From the IMG/VR virus record IMGVR_UViG_3300017963_000395, positions 1 to 43,373 of that record: 43,373 nt of DNA; one strand, given 5' to 3'. This document shows, in pieces, positions 35,606 to 43,373 of this stretch. Within the stretch, counting starts at the first letter, position 1; each line of letters begins with the position of its first letter. The notes under the pieces are model-generated. The model saw only the letters and a program-made list of their open reading frames with translations, was not told where the DNA came from and ran no database searches. Origin of the DNA: a virus. Both the position numbers and the translations under genes were made by a program.

Positions 35606-36904
35606 TTAATAAGTGCTTTGTTTTATTTTTCTATACCTATTTATAAAATCTGTTCCGTAAGTTTTTCCACCTTTTTGAAGATTTTCTTTTCCTGTTCCAA
35701 CTGCCCCTGGCGTCATACTTGCATAATGCTTAAATGCACCTAAAGTTCCCACAAGAGTATTGGGATGTACCTTATCTCTCATAGGACTATCCATTTTCAC
35801 TTCAGTGTATTCCATCAAATCTTTAATCCAGGACTTAAACATATAACCTTCTTCTGTTACGCAAATAAGATAATTAGTTCCTCTACGCACTACTTCACCA
35901 ATCAGTCCAGTATTTAAGTTTTGAACATTATCGCCCATTCTAAAAATCTTACCTCTTACATAATTCTCACGAAGATTTTCCATATCATACTTTGGAGCAA
36001 TATCCCAAAGATCATAACTTTCTTTCTTAACTTTAGATTTCTTGGCCCCCATTCCTTGACGAACTGAATTAAATAGTGCTTGAGTTTCTGCATCATCTAA
36101 TGACTTTGGTGTTCCTCTGCGGAATGATGCAAAGTCATCGTCCATTACTGCTTTTCTCATCTTGGATGCAGACATTCCACTTACACCTTCTGCATCAGCA
36201 TCACGAACACCAGCAGAAACAACACGAATTAAATCAAAGTTGTAAAGATCTCCATTATATTTCTGTGCAAGGTTCTCAAACTCTGCTTGACGATCTGAAC
36301 CAACAACAATATTCACACTTGAGTATCCTTCCTCGTTTGCAGTTACAAGAACATCAAAGATTGTTTTCATCTTATAATCATTGATAATGTTCTCCTCAAA
36401 TTCAGGGAACATCTTTTTCATATACGAAACTTTAAGATCAGGATCTAGTGGATTTTTCTTTGGATCTTGAGATCTTGATGGGTAGATTTTAACATCACCA
36501 CCAGCAGAAATTCTCTTTGCAGACTTCAGAAGTTTTTCGTGCCCTACTGTTGGTGGATTGAAGCGGCCAAATACGACAGTCAGTGGTGGAAGTTCTTGCT
36601 CTGCTTCTTGGTCCTCCGGTGCTGCTGCAGGTGCTTGTGGTGCTTGAGGGGCGGGTGCTTGTTGAGTTGTGGGTTGATCGGTCGAAGAGGGCGCCGGTCC
36701 TCTCACCTTTCCTGCAGGTTCTTCTGGCCCTTTTGCCTGACGACCATCAATATACTTAAGTTTTCCTTTTTCAGTTCTTGCAACAACCTTACCAGATCGA
36801 TCTAACCAACCACCATGGCCGTCTCCAGTATATCCAAGTTTTTTCGCTTGCATTGCTGCTTGCGACTCTTTTGCTTCTGTTAAAAATTTAAAGAAACTTT
36901 TCAT
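35606..36904 (-). CDS. Nucleotidyltransferase-domain virion protein, 432 aa
   Basis: Residues 1-95 are a charged lead with Pro/Ala/Gln repeats. LTVVFGRFNPPTVGHEKLL is the (H/N)xGH nucleotidyltransferase motif, and VSGMSASKMRKAVMDDDFAS matches the C-terminal ISxTxhR-like motif of NMN/cytidylyl transferases. A C-terminal region (KESYDLWDIAPKYDMENL) resembles other virion proteins. Similar fusions are annotated cytidylyltransferase in cyanophages. Substrate (NMN or CTP) unknown. Confidence 0.78.
   Translation of the reverse strand: MKSFFKFLTEAKESQAAMQAKKLGYTGDGHGGWLDRSGKVVARTEKGKLKYIDGRQAKGPEEPAGKVRGPAPSSTDQPTTQQAPAPQAPQAPAAAPEDQEAEQELPPLTVVFGRFNPPTVGHEKLLKSAKRISAGGDVKIYPSRSQDPKKNPLDPDLKVSYMKKMFPEFEENIINDYKMKTIFDVLVTANEEGYSSVNIVVGSDRQAEFENLAQKYNGDLYNFDLIRVVSAGVRDADAEGVSGMSASKMRKAVMDDDFASFRRGTPKSLDDAETQALFNSVRQGMGAKKSKVKKESYDLWDIAPKYDMENLRENYVRGKIFRMGDNVQNLNTGLIGEVVRRGTNYLICVTEEGYMFKSWIKDLMEYTEVKMDSPMRDKVHPNTLVGTLGAFKHYASMTPGAVGTGKENLQKGGKTYGTDFINRYRKIKQSTY
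35638..35645 (-). promoter_or_regulatory. T4-type late promoter
   Basis: TATAAATA on the minus strand, 34 nt before the large structural gene and overlapping the end of the nucleotidyltransferase gene. Confidence 0.62.
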
Positions 36905-36935
36905 ATTGTTTGTTATTATACCTTTATTTATTTGT

Positions 36936-38111
36936 TTAATATATCTTTAAAAATGGTCCATTTGCAGATCCAAACTCTTTCTTTGCTCCATAATACAAAA
37001 CTCTACACCAGTTCTTCATTTCACCTCTATTAGAAATTTGTACCCAAGTATTGGTCCATTCCATAGCAATAAGTTTTGAAGAGAATCTTCCAGCAGAACT
37101 TCTGTCACTTATGTTCGTTTCATATATGATTGCATTTTCCAAAACCTCTTCAAAAGTATCTCCAATTTTTTTACCATCTTGATATACCGCAACTTCACCA
37201 AAATCTACCATAGAATTATTTTTCAATTTATCATACAATCCTATCCAATATTTTTTATCAACATCCTTCCAATTTCCTACAGCAGGAATATGTGGATGTT
37301 TAGTTGCTGATGATGGTCTAGTCATTCCAAGATCTGAAAAAAACTTATCCATCGCAACGCTAGAAACCTTTCCAAGTTTTGCACCAGCATCTTTCCCCTT
37401 TGGCGTTAGATCAGTTTGAACTACGTTCCTTGCTTGAGAATATTGAAAATTTCTAGATTGCCCGTGTATTTGGCCCCCAGATTCTGTTTTTAAATCAAAT
37501 CCAAGTTCTCCAGTATCAAATAAAAAATTTGCTTTTTTTCCTAAAGTAAGAGTGCATTTTAGGGAACCAGGAATAAGATCTATATTAACTCTCGCAGTTT
37601 TATCTCCACCCATATTTGCTAATTCTGCACTTGCAACTTTCTTGTTCTTTGATATTGCCTTTAAAGAAACGCCAATTAATATTTTATCTTGTAACGCTTC
37701 TTTCATATAAGTATTCAAAAGAGAGAGATTTGCCTGCTGACTTATTCCATCAATATTAGTAAGTTCTTTTATTGTTCCCTCAACCGTATTCTTCATATTT
37801 TTTTTAACCATAACAATATCCATAGGATTCCATCTATCTTTAACAGAAACTCCACATTCCTTTTTAGCAATACCTTCAATATAAGGCATTATTCCAGAAT
37901 CTCTAGAATACTCATATCCTTTATTTGAACCAAGAAATTTTTTCAGTGCTTCCGATTGTTTTTTATAAGTTTCTTTCCATTCTGCATTATATCCACCATA
38001 GACTTTTAACATTACTGCGTCCGATGGTTCTTTCCCAGTTTCAATTACATATTCAAAAAAAACTCTTGAACCATTTTCTTGTTTAGCAGTTTCCGTAGCA
38101 CTGGTAGCCAT
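36936..38111 (-). CDS. Hypothetical protein, possibly virion-associated, 391 aa
   Basis: No domain recognised. Mixed alpha-beta composition with motifs SRVFFEYVIETGKEPSDAV, RWNPMDIVMVKK, GQIHGQSRNFQYSQARN and LIAMEWTNTWVQISNRGEM. Located between structural genes and conserved-looking; possibly an enzyme or virion protein. A weak AATAAATA octamer is upstream. Confidence 0.65.
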   Translation of the reverse strand: MATSATETAKQENGSRVFFEYVIETGKEPSDAVMLKVYGGYNAEWKETYKKQSEALKKFLGSNKGYEYSRDSGIMPYIEGIAKKECGVSVKDRWNPMDIVMVKKNMKNTVEGTIKELTNIDGISQQANLSLLNTYMKEALQDKILIGVSLKAISKNKKVASAELANMGGDKTARVNIDLIPGSLKCTLTLGKKANFLFDTGELGFDLKTESGGQIHGQSRNFQYSQARNVVQTDLTPKGKDAGAKLGKVSSVAMDKFFSDLGMTRPSSATKHPHIPAVGNWKDVDKKYWIGLYDKLKNNSMVDFGEVAVYQDGKKIGDTFEEVLENAIIYETNISDRSSAGRFSSKLIAMEWTNTWVQISNRGEMKNWCRVLYYGAKKEFGSANGPFLKIY

Positions 38112-38156
38112 CTGTTATTGATTGATACTCTTTTAAGTATTTATTAAATAACCATT

Positions 38157-38187
38157 AAAAAACCTCCCAACTAAAAATTGAGAGGGT
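38157..38187 (-). terminator. Rho-independent terminator
   Basis: CCTCTCAA/TTGGGAGG stem (one G-T) with AT loop and TTTTTT tail on the minus strand, after the gene at 38206. Confidence 0.82.
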
Positions 38188-38205
38188 CAAAGAAACTTTC
38201 GCGTT

Positions 38206-39282
38206 TTATCTATTCATCTGCCTCTCTTTATAAGCATCAAGTTCTGCTTTTCTTTGCTCTGGGGTTTTCTTTGCATCCGCATCTCTAACAGATTTTAATG
38301 CTGCTTGAAATGAAGGATCATTATTTGGTTTAGATTGCTTATAAACATTCATAGAACCAGAAGCAGGACGACCTCTTGGATCCATTTTTACCTCAACAAT
38401 ACTCTGTCTCCACTCTTCACTCATATTTGCCATAATCACTAATGCACTCTCATTAGTATCGGCATAACCTTCAGCAATCAGGTGCTCTAGGATTGCGTCA
38501 AAGATATCAAATTCTTCATTTGCTCTCATCCTGACCTCTCTAGGTTTGTTTATATTGAGTTGCCTTTTAGATCTAGCCAACTTCTTCATACCTGTATTGC
38601 CTTCTACATCTCCTTGAGGAGTATCTTTCGCATAAGCAGCATCTACTCTTTTTTGCCTTTCTTTTGCAGCACTTCTGATGGTGTCTTGGGATAATCCAGA
38701 CTCCTCAAGTTGCTCATTTGCTTTGTTAAGTTGTCTTATGATTTTCTTCTGACGACTATATTTCTTCTGACGATCTTCGTCTCCGGTTGCGGGAGAAACA
38801 ATATCCCTACCAAGATTTCCTGCCTTACGAAACATCTTGTTTTTAGGAAGAGGTTTCATTTCTTCACCGACTTCTTCTACTTCTTCACCCATTCTCTTAC
38901 GTTTTGCATACGACATTTGAGAAAGTTTATATGAAGCATATCCCTCACCTTCTTTTTTGGAAAGAGGTCTATGTCCTTCTCTCCTTTCAGCAGCAAGGTC
39001 CTTTCTTCTTTCTGATGTTTCACCTTTTACTGCTTCATCAATCTCAACATCTTCAGCACGAAGTTTTGCTAATACTGCACCAGCAACTTTCTTACCGCGC
39101 TCTTCAGAACCATAACGCTTACCTGCTTCCTTTGCAATCTTTGCAAATTGCTTACCAGGCTTACCGATGTCCTTACCTGCTCTTGCTGCCTTTGCGGAGT
39201 ATGATGCTTCTTCAATATTTTCTTGAGCAGCATAAACTTCATTATATGCTTCGTATAAACCGCGCAGTTCTTTAGGGTCCAT
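38206..39282 (-). CDS. Virion structural protein, 358 aa
   Basis: Starts MDPKELRGLYEAYNEVYAAQ and includes repeated Lys/Glu-rich segments. The conserved FDAILEHLIAEGYADTNESA, then MANMSEEWRQSIVE is a module I know from several cyanophage structural proteins, probably for virion assembly. Strongly charged throughout. The start is at the second Met after the late promoter. Confidence 0.72.
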   Translation of the reverse strand: MDPKELRGLYEAYNEVYAAQENIEEASYSAKAARAGKDIGKPGKQFAKIAKEAGKRYGSEERGKKVAGAVLAKLRAEDVEIDEAVKGETSERRKDLAAERREGHRPLSKKEGEGYASYKLSQMSYAKRKRMGEEVEEVGEEMKPLPKNKMFRKAGNLGRDIVSPATGDEDRQKKYSRQKKIIRQLNKANEQLEESGLSQDTIRSAAKERQKRVDAAYAKDTPQGDVEGNTGMKKLARSKRQLNINKPREVRMRANEEFDIFDAILEHLIAEGYADTNESALVIMANMSEEWRQSIVEVKMDPRGRPASGSMNVYKQSKPNNDPSFQAALKSVRDADAKKTPEQRKAELDAYKERQMNR

Positions 39283-39302
39283 TTTTAACAATACTTTCTA
39301 GT

Positions 39303-39310
39303 TATTTATA
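39303..39310 (-). promoter_or_regulatory. T4-type late promoter
   Basis: TATAAATA on the minus strand, 21 nt before the structural gene start and directly after the mazG-region terminator. Confidence 0.65.
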
Positions 39311-39337
39311 AAAAAAAATCCCCCGAAGGAGATTTTT
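39311..39337 (-). terminator. Rho-independent terminator with TTCG loop
   Basis: ATCTCC-TTCG-GGGGAT stem-loop extended by A/T pairs and a T run on the minus strand. It ends the early replication operon. Confidence 0.88.
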
Positions 39338-39348
39338 GAGTTCTTTAG

Positions 39349-39504
39349 TTATTCTACAAACCTCTCAATAAATTCTTTCCAATTTTGCTCTAGACAATTT
39401 TTAGGCGAATGAATATATTCGGTAGTATCATCTTTAGGAATAAGAGCATAGTCAATCTCATTTCGAATGAGAAGACGGAGATTGTTAATTTGTGTTTCAG
39501 TCAT
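39349..39504 (-). CDS. Small protein, 51 aa
   Basis: ATG overlaps the mazG stop (ATGA). TETQINNLRLLIRNEIDYAL and KNCLEQNWKEFIERFVE are helical-looking. Ends just before the terminator; last gene of the uvsX-gp41-mazG operon. Function unknown. Confidence 0.62.
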   Translation of the reverse strand: MTETQINNLRLLIRNEIDYALIPKDDTTEYIHSPKNCLEQNWKEFIERFVE

Positions 39505-39914
39505 AGATCTCCCTCCACACGATTTTCGGATTTATAAACATCAAATTCACCCTCCGGATACCGCGCACTCAATTTCTCATAGTTCATTTGCAGAACTTCT
39601 TCAAATGTAGTATCAAGAGCCATACAAGCTTGAGCAAGATACCAACAAATATCTCCTAGTTCACGCTTTAAATGAAATTGATTTTGCAAATCGTAGGGTT
39701 TACCTTGCAATAAAATTTTTTTTACAACTTCAGTAAACTCACCTGCTTCAGCACTCATACCAAGAGCAGCAGTAATAAGGCGAGGAACATCAGTATCATT
39801 ATTTACTTCAAGTTCAGTCATACGTGCAAGAAGTGCTGTAAAATCACTACTTGCAGGACTTGTAGTTTGTCTTACAAACTCAATATATTTAATTGTATCA
39901 ATAACTTGGGTCAT
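39501..39914 (-). CDS. mazG: MazG-type nucleotide pyrophosphohydrolase, 137 aa
   Basis: Single MazG domain: AGEFTEVVKKILLQG (ExxE) and LKRELGDICWYLAQACMAL (ExxD) are the Mg-binding sets. The family hydrolyses NTPs or alarmones; cyanophage MazG is thought to act in host nucleotide metabolism. The start follows the gp41 stop by one base; the longer upstream frame overlaps gp41 and is rejected. Confidence 0.92.
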   Translation of the reverse strand: MTQVIDTIKYIEFVRQTTSPASSDFTALLARMTELEVNNDTDVPRLITAALGMSAEAGEFTEVVKKILLQGKPYDLQNQFHLKRELGDICWYLAQACMALDTTFEEVLQMNYEKLSARYPEGEFDVYKSENRVEGDL

Positions 39915-39915
39915 A

Positions 39916-41292
39916 TTAGAATTTAAATCCCTCAAATGATTTTTTAGGTTTTCTTTCATCATCATTATACTCTTCTTCTTTACCAGAGTCAAGTATATCA
40001 TTTTGTGCGGATTGTTCACAGTCATACAATCTCATTTTTGCACGATCAATACCAACTACAAAACGTTTGTAAATCGATTTATCCCCATATCGATTTTTCA
40101 ATTGCTTAACTAAAATCTGTCCAAGTCCTTCTAATTCTTCGGTGCTGATGAGGGCAACAAGAAAGTCGGCAGTCGCAGGAAGTCCAAAAGATTCTGAAGT
40201 ATCCGTGATTTCAACGTCAGAAGAACTAAAACCGCTACGGGTCGTCTGTGTGGCGCTGAAAATTGGAACATCGTGCTCCACAGCGAGACCACGAAGTTCT
40301 TCGGCAATTGATTTAATTATGCTATAAGAATTGATATTACTTCCGGCACGAAATCTAGATGACGCACAGATATTAATATAATCAATAAAAATAACATCAG
40401 GTCTAAATGATTTCTTGAGAGCGAGCTCATTTAGAAGTGCCTTAAAGTGCCCGGAGTGTGCCGATGCAGTTGGATACTCCTTGATAATTAAAGTTCCTTT
40501 TGTTTTTTCTGCGAGTTTAGATGCCTTATTAGTGAACATAGATTTTGGTAAATCTTCTAATTGATTAATGGCAACATTCAACATATTAGCATCCATTCTT
40601 TTGGCAATTTCTTCTTCTGCCATTTCCATAGTAATGTATAAAACATTTTTTGATTGTAGTAAGAATGAAGAAGCCAGATGACACATCGCCAGAGTTTTGC
40701 CAACATTTGTTCCAGCAAGAAAAATATTGAGTGTCTTACTAGGTACACCACCATTTGTAATTTTATTGAAGAAATCTAAATCAAATTCAAGACGATTTTC
40801 TTTCTTATGATAATACTCATAACGTTCTTCATAATCCTGGAGATAATCATGTCCAATGTGATTATCAAAACTTACTGCAAGGGCGTCAGAAAGAATAGAA
40901 GGAATACTATCACGATTCTTTTTTTCATCCCCACCATCGGCAATATGAATCGATTCCATTAAAGCCAGATAAATGGCACGGTCGCGACACCATTTTTCAG
41001 TGGTATTCACCAACCAATCAAATTCAACCGGGACATCATCTAAACAAGAAACCAGTTGAATAATTTCTTTAAAAGAGGTATCATTAATATCCTTACGCTT
41101 TTCTATTTCAATACAAAGAACCTCTTTTGTTGCTGGTTGATTATATTCCTGAACAAATGAAAGTATTACTTCAAATACAATTTTTTGATTTGGGTCTTCG
41201 AAATATTCGGATTTTAGGAATGGTATAATTTTTCTAATATATTCTTCATTATATAATAGATTTCTAAGAATAAGAAATTCAACTTTATCCAT
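39916..41292 (-). CDS. gp41: Gp41 replicative DNA helicase (DnaB-like), 458 aa
   Basis: T4 gp41 homologue; unwinds the fork and partners gp61. The N-terminal domain is followed by the RecA-like core. IFLAGTNVGKTLAMCHLAS is Walker A, DVIFIDYIN is Walker B, and SATQTTRSGF is the sensor motif. No intein is present, though gp41 is a known split-intein site. Start overlaps the uvsX stop by 8 nt. Confidence 0.95.
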   Translation of the reverse strand: MDKVEFLILRNLLYNEEYIRKIIPFLKSEYFEDPNQKIVFEVILSFVQEYNQPATKEVLCIEIEKRKDINDTSFKEIIQLVSCLDDVPVEFDWLVNTTEKWCRDRAIYLALMESIHIADGGDEKKNRDSIPSILSDALAVSFDNHIGHDYLQDYEERYEYYHKKENRLEFDLDFFNKITNGGVPSKTLNIFLAGTNVGKTLAMCHLASSFLLQSKNVLYITMEMAEEEIAKRMDANMLNVAINQLEDLPKSMFTNKASKLAEKTKGTLIIKEYPTASAHSGHFKALLNELALKKSFRPDVIFIDYINICASSRFRAGSNINSYSIIKSIAEELRGLAVEHDVPIFSATQTTRSGFSSSDVEITDTSESFGLPATADFLVALISTEELEGLGQILVKQLKNRYGDKSIYKRFVVGIDRAKMRLYDCEQSAQNDILDSGKEEEYNDDERKPKKSFEGFKF

Positions 41293-41755
41293 AACTGAAT
41301 TGACTCTTGGCGATTACATCAAGTTTTTCCATTACTTCTGGTGGGAAGTATTTTTCGGTATTTTTTAGGATTTCTTTGGCATAAAGTTTCTTACCATCAA
41401 TCTCGTATCTTCCAGCAACATTCTTCCACATTTCACCAATCTCCCCAAGTTCTAGAAGACCATAATACCTATCAAGACCTCGTTCATCATAGAACAACCG
41501 AATTTGAACTTCTTGATTTTCTTTACTTAAACGGGACTTTTGAGTCTTCGCTCGAATAATATTTCCAATTATTTCTGTTCCGTCTTTTTCTTTTGATTTG
41601 GAAAGATAGATGATTGTAGAAGCGGCATATTGTAATCCACTATTATGAGTTACTACACCATTTTCTAAAATATAATTTTCATATTTTTCCACGGAGATAT
41701 CATAAACATCTCCAACGCCAACACTTGTGATGGATTTTATTTTTTTAGTTTTCAT
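41285..41755 (-). CDS. uvsX: UvsX C-terminal half with N-terminal C-intein, 156 aa
   Basis: Residues 1-38 are a C-intein (MKTKKIKSITSV, then VGDVYDISVEKYENYILENG, VVTHN) ending in the catalytic His-Asn, followed by extein Ser39. Residues 39-156 are the rest of the recombinase (SGLQYAASTIIYLSKSKE to DVIAKSQFSYG), corresponding to RecA after GGNALKFYAS. Its ATG overlaps the HNH stop (ATGA). It is inactive alone; it needs splicing to the N-half to give full UvsX. Confidence 0.93.
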   Translation of the reverse strand: MKTKKIKSITSVGVGDVYDISVEKYENYILENGVVTHNSGLQYAASTIIYLSKSKEKDGTEIIGNIIRAKTQKSRLSKENQEVQIRLFYDERGLDRYYGLLELGEIGEMWKNVAGRYEIDGKKLYAKEILKNTEKYFPPEVMEKLDVIAKSQFSYG

Positions 41756-42414
41756 AATCTTTCTATCCTTATAATATTGTAGTTTTTTAATAAATGCTGA
41801 AATTGAGATTTAACTAACTTACACCCAAGATGTCCGGATTTCCCCAAATATATTCCCAAATACTTATACTGACTAAAAATAATAAATGTACCATCATCGA
41901 AATAAACTTTTATGGGATTACTTTTCTTTATTGATAGTATTTTTTTAGTTTCTTCTGTGTGTTTTTTTCCGTAAAATGAATTATTATTTAATAAGTTATA
42001 TTCCTTATTTTTTATACTAATTAATTTTCTAGTTTCTTCAGTATGAGTTTTTCCATAAAATGAATTATTTTTTCCCATACTATGAAGTCTATTATTTTCT
42101 ATAATAGATTGATATATTTTTGAGTTTATTTTGATACAACTTCTACCAGAGTTTTTTCCCATAAATCTAACTAAAGCGCAATACATTTTTTTCACATATT
42201 GAGACTCTACAGATTTAGAAAGTAACAGATGCGCTATAAAATGTTCTCTGGGGGTTAATAAGACTTTATTAGATGGGTTATTACTACCACCCATACATTT
42301 TGGAACTATATGGTGAGAGTCATATATTCCACCATCTCCTTTACTCCTATTCATTTGTTTTCTTGTATTTACAAGATTCATATAAGTTTTAGTGTATTTG
42401 TTACAATTAAACAC
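41752..42414 (-). CDS. HNH homing endonuclease between the uvsX halves, 220 aa
   Basis: HNH motif at residues 30-60 (YDSHHIVPKCMGGSNNPSN, then EHFIAHLLLS), followed by two NUMOD3-like repeats (SFYGKTHTEETRKLIS, SFYGKKHTEETKKILS). GTG start, or ATG 33 nt downstream. It is encoded separately from both intein halves, so it is not an intein domain. Its presumed target is intact uvsX at the intein site. A late promoter sits just upstream. Confidence 0.9.
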   Translation of the reverse strand: MFNCNKYTKTYMNLVNTRKQMNRSKGDGGIYDSHHIVPKCMGGSNNPSNKVLLTPREHFIAHLLLSKSVESQYVKKMYCALVRFMGKNSGRSCIKINSKIYQSIIENNRLHSMGKNNSFYGKTHTEETRKLISIKNKEYNLLNNNSFYGKKHTEETKKILSIKKSNPIKVYFDDGTFIIFSQYKYLGIYLGKSGHLGCKLVKSQFQHLLKNYNIIRIERL

Positions 42415-42419
42415 AACAT

Positions 42420-42458
42420 AAAATACGAACCTAATACTATTTATAATATTCGTATTTT
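42420..42458 (-). promoter_or_regulatory. Late promoter in the loop of an inverted repeat before the HNH gene
   Basis: AAAATACGAA and TTCGTATTTT are perfect 10-bp arms around a 19-nt loop holding TATAAATA (42438-42445). The hairpin may also act as a weak terminator or shield for the uvsX-N transcript. Same logic as at 23024-23101. Confidence 0.62.
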
Positions 42459-42478
42459 ACACCGATACCGATTATAAG

Positions 42479-43373
42479 TCAAATACAACAAACTTCATTA
42501 TCAACAACTAAATCTTTTGCCTCAATCCACATACCATCAATAAAAAATTTATGTTCTGGCGTACAGGTAACTTTATATCCATCATCAAATTCTATCTGTA
42601 AAAGTTCTTTATCCTTAAAATTGTGAGTTTCTAAAACTTTCATAAACTCACCTTCTTTTGTATATACAAAATCATTTTCAGTTATATCTTCGATATTTTT
42701 ATACCCACCACGAGTAAAAATTTTAGTTCCAGGTGATAAGCACCCCCCGCTCATTTGTTTTCCACCATAAAGAGACATACTATCATAGGTGTGATTTGTC
42801 ACCAGCATAGGAATTTTTGCCTGCCCCAATTTGAGAGTCAGCATACGGAAGGCACCTTTAATCAGTTGTGCCTTTGTCATATCACGAGTATCCTTTTCGG
42901 CAAGAGCATCATTAATCTCTTTATTTGTAGAAAGCATTCCCAAGGAGTCCAATACAAAGATACAAGGTTTTCTTTCTTCCTCTTTTTTCTTCAGGTAAAT
43001 ATCAACTGCCTTGAGTGTCTTGGTACGAAACTCTTCAACCGTGACTACATTAACAACCACCAAACGATTTGTATCAATCCCACGAGACTCCAATAGTGAT
43101 TTGGTAATTGCGGATTCAGTATCAAAATACAGACAGTACCCATCAGGATGAGTATCAAGAAAGTTCTTAACAACAGCGAGACTGAAGAAAGTTTTTCCTG
43201 TAGAAGTTTCACCCGCGATAGCAGTAATTTTATTACCAGATACACCACCATATATACTGCCGGATACAAGAGCATTAAAAATGTACGAGCCCGTATCCAC
43301 ATAAGTTTCAGTTTCATCAATCTCTGATGCGAGTTGAGTATATTCTCCTCCAATCTCCTTTACAATATCTTTA
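42479..43373 (-). CDS. uvsX: UvsX N-terminal half fused to N-intein (5' end outside window)
   Basis: RecA-like recombinase part: IAGETSTGKTFFSLAVVK is Walker A, CIFVLDSLGML is Walker B, and MLVTNHTYDSMSLYGGKQ leads to SGG. An N-intein of 87 residues begins at Cys187, counted from the GTG at 43300 (CLSPGTKIFTRGGYKNIED, block B VTCTPEHKFF), and ends at a stop. The frame stays open to the right edge, so the true start lies beyond the window. UvsX coats ssDNA and pairs homologous strands; homing itself relies on this activity. Confidence 0.95.
   Translation of the reverse strand, partial: KDIVKEIGGEYTQLASEIDETETYVDTGSYIFNALVSGSIYGGVSGNKITAIAGETSTGKTFFSLAVVKNFLDTHPDGYCLYFDTESAITKSLLESRGIDTNRLVVVNVVTVEEFRTKTLKAVDIYLKKKEEERKPCIFVLDSLGMLSTNKEINDALAEKDTRDMTKAQLIKGAFRMLTLKLGQAKIPMLVTNHTYDSMSLYGGKQMSGGCLSPGTKIFTRGGYKNIEDITENDFVYTKEGEFMKVLETHNFKDKELLQIEFDDGYKVTCTPEHKFFIDGMWIEAKDLVVDNEVCCI

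Larger units (their letters stand above)
41642..42742 (-). mobile_element. Split intein with nested endonuclease in uvsX
   Basis: From the intein Cys1 codon to the C-intein Asn codon. Order: N-intein (87 aa), stop, hairpin with late promoter, HNH gene, C-intein (38 aa). The site corresponds to RecA GG|N at the end of loop L2. The sizes match known natural split inteins such as gp41-1 (88 and 37 residues as I recall). The nuclease lies between the halves in the genome, but not within either protein. Confidence 0.88.

Noticed and set aside
39915-40025. A 37-residue N-terminal extension of MazG
   Set aside because: It overlaps the gp41 3' end in another frame; the domain begins at the Met just after the gp41 stop.
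39916-41292. An intein in gp41
   Set aside because: The Walker and sensor regions are continuous and the length fits an uninterrupted helicase.

Overview
This window is part of the genome of a T4-like cyanophage (a cyanomyovirus). The evidence is a T4-type replication set (uvsX, gp41 helicase, gp61 primase, class Ia nrdA/nrdB), cyanophage auxiliary genes (psbA, two hli genes, pstS with a PHO box, mazG), cyanophage-type structural proteins, perfect host sigma-70 early promoters and T4-type TATAAATA late promoters. The porin resembles porins of marine Synechococcus, which suggests such a host. Nearly everything is on the minus strand, so transcription runs right to left. The exceptions are a six-gene island at 3825-4940 and a GIY-YIG gene at 26026.

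Region by region, left to right. At 1-3571 lies psbA (photosystem II D1 protein), cut by six group I introns. Five introns are complete and the sixth runs off the left edge. Joining the six visible exons gives exactly 334 codons, ending at D1 residue Arg334, and every landmark residue checked falls at its known number. Introns 2 and 4 carry HNH endonuclease genes. At 3825-4940 are small rightward genes including an SNase-type nuclease. At 4942-7811 are a beta-helix structural protein, a GH19-type lysin, an HNH gene and an L,D-transpeptidase-like protein. At 7877-11067 are hli genes with tiny membrane ORFs, pstS and a cyanobacterial porin. At 11186-19524 is a surface-glycan cassette: a GDP-mannose-3,5-epimerase homologue, three methyltransferases, an exostosin-like protein, a DUF5672 protein, an alpha-1,2-fucosyltransferase and three more glycosyltransferases. 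At 19628-23689 are small early genes interleaved with five tRNA genes and a free-standing HNH gene. At 23723-25975 is a possible lysis and cell-wall group. At 26468-31137 is the nrdB-nrdA-gp61 operon. At 31302-39291 are small conserved proteins and virion proteins. At 39349-43373 are mazG, gp41 and a fractured uvsX.

The right end holds the second striking system. uvsX is physically split into two genes. The upstream half ends in an 87-residue N-intein, and the downstream half begins with a 38-residue C-intein ending in His-Asn followed by Ser. An HNH endonuclease gene sits between them, as in the fractured genes with split inteins known from phage metagenomes. Making UvsX should therefore require protein trans-splicing, and making D1 should require six rounds of RNA splicing.

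Seven putative homing endonucleases lie within 43 kb: five HNH and two GIY-YIG. At least four HNH genes have a TATAAATA late promoter directly upstream, in two cases inside the loop of an inverted repeat. The main novelty is the density of self-splicing elements and their shared late-promoter logic.
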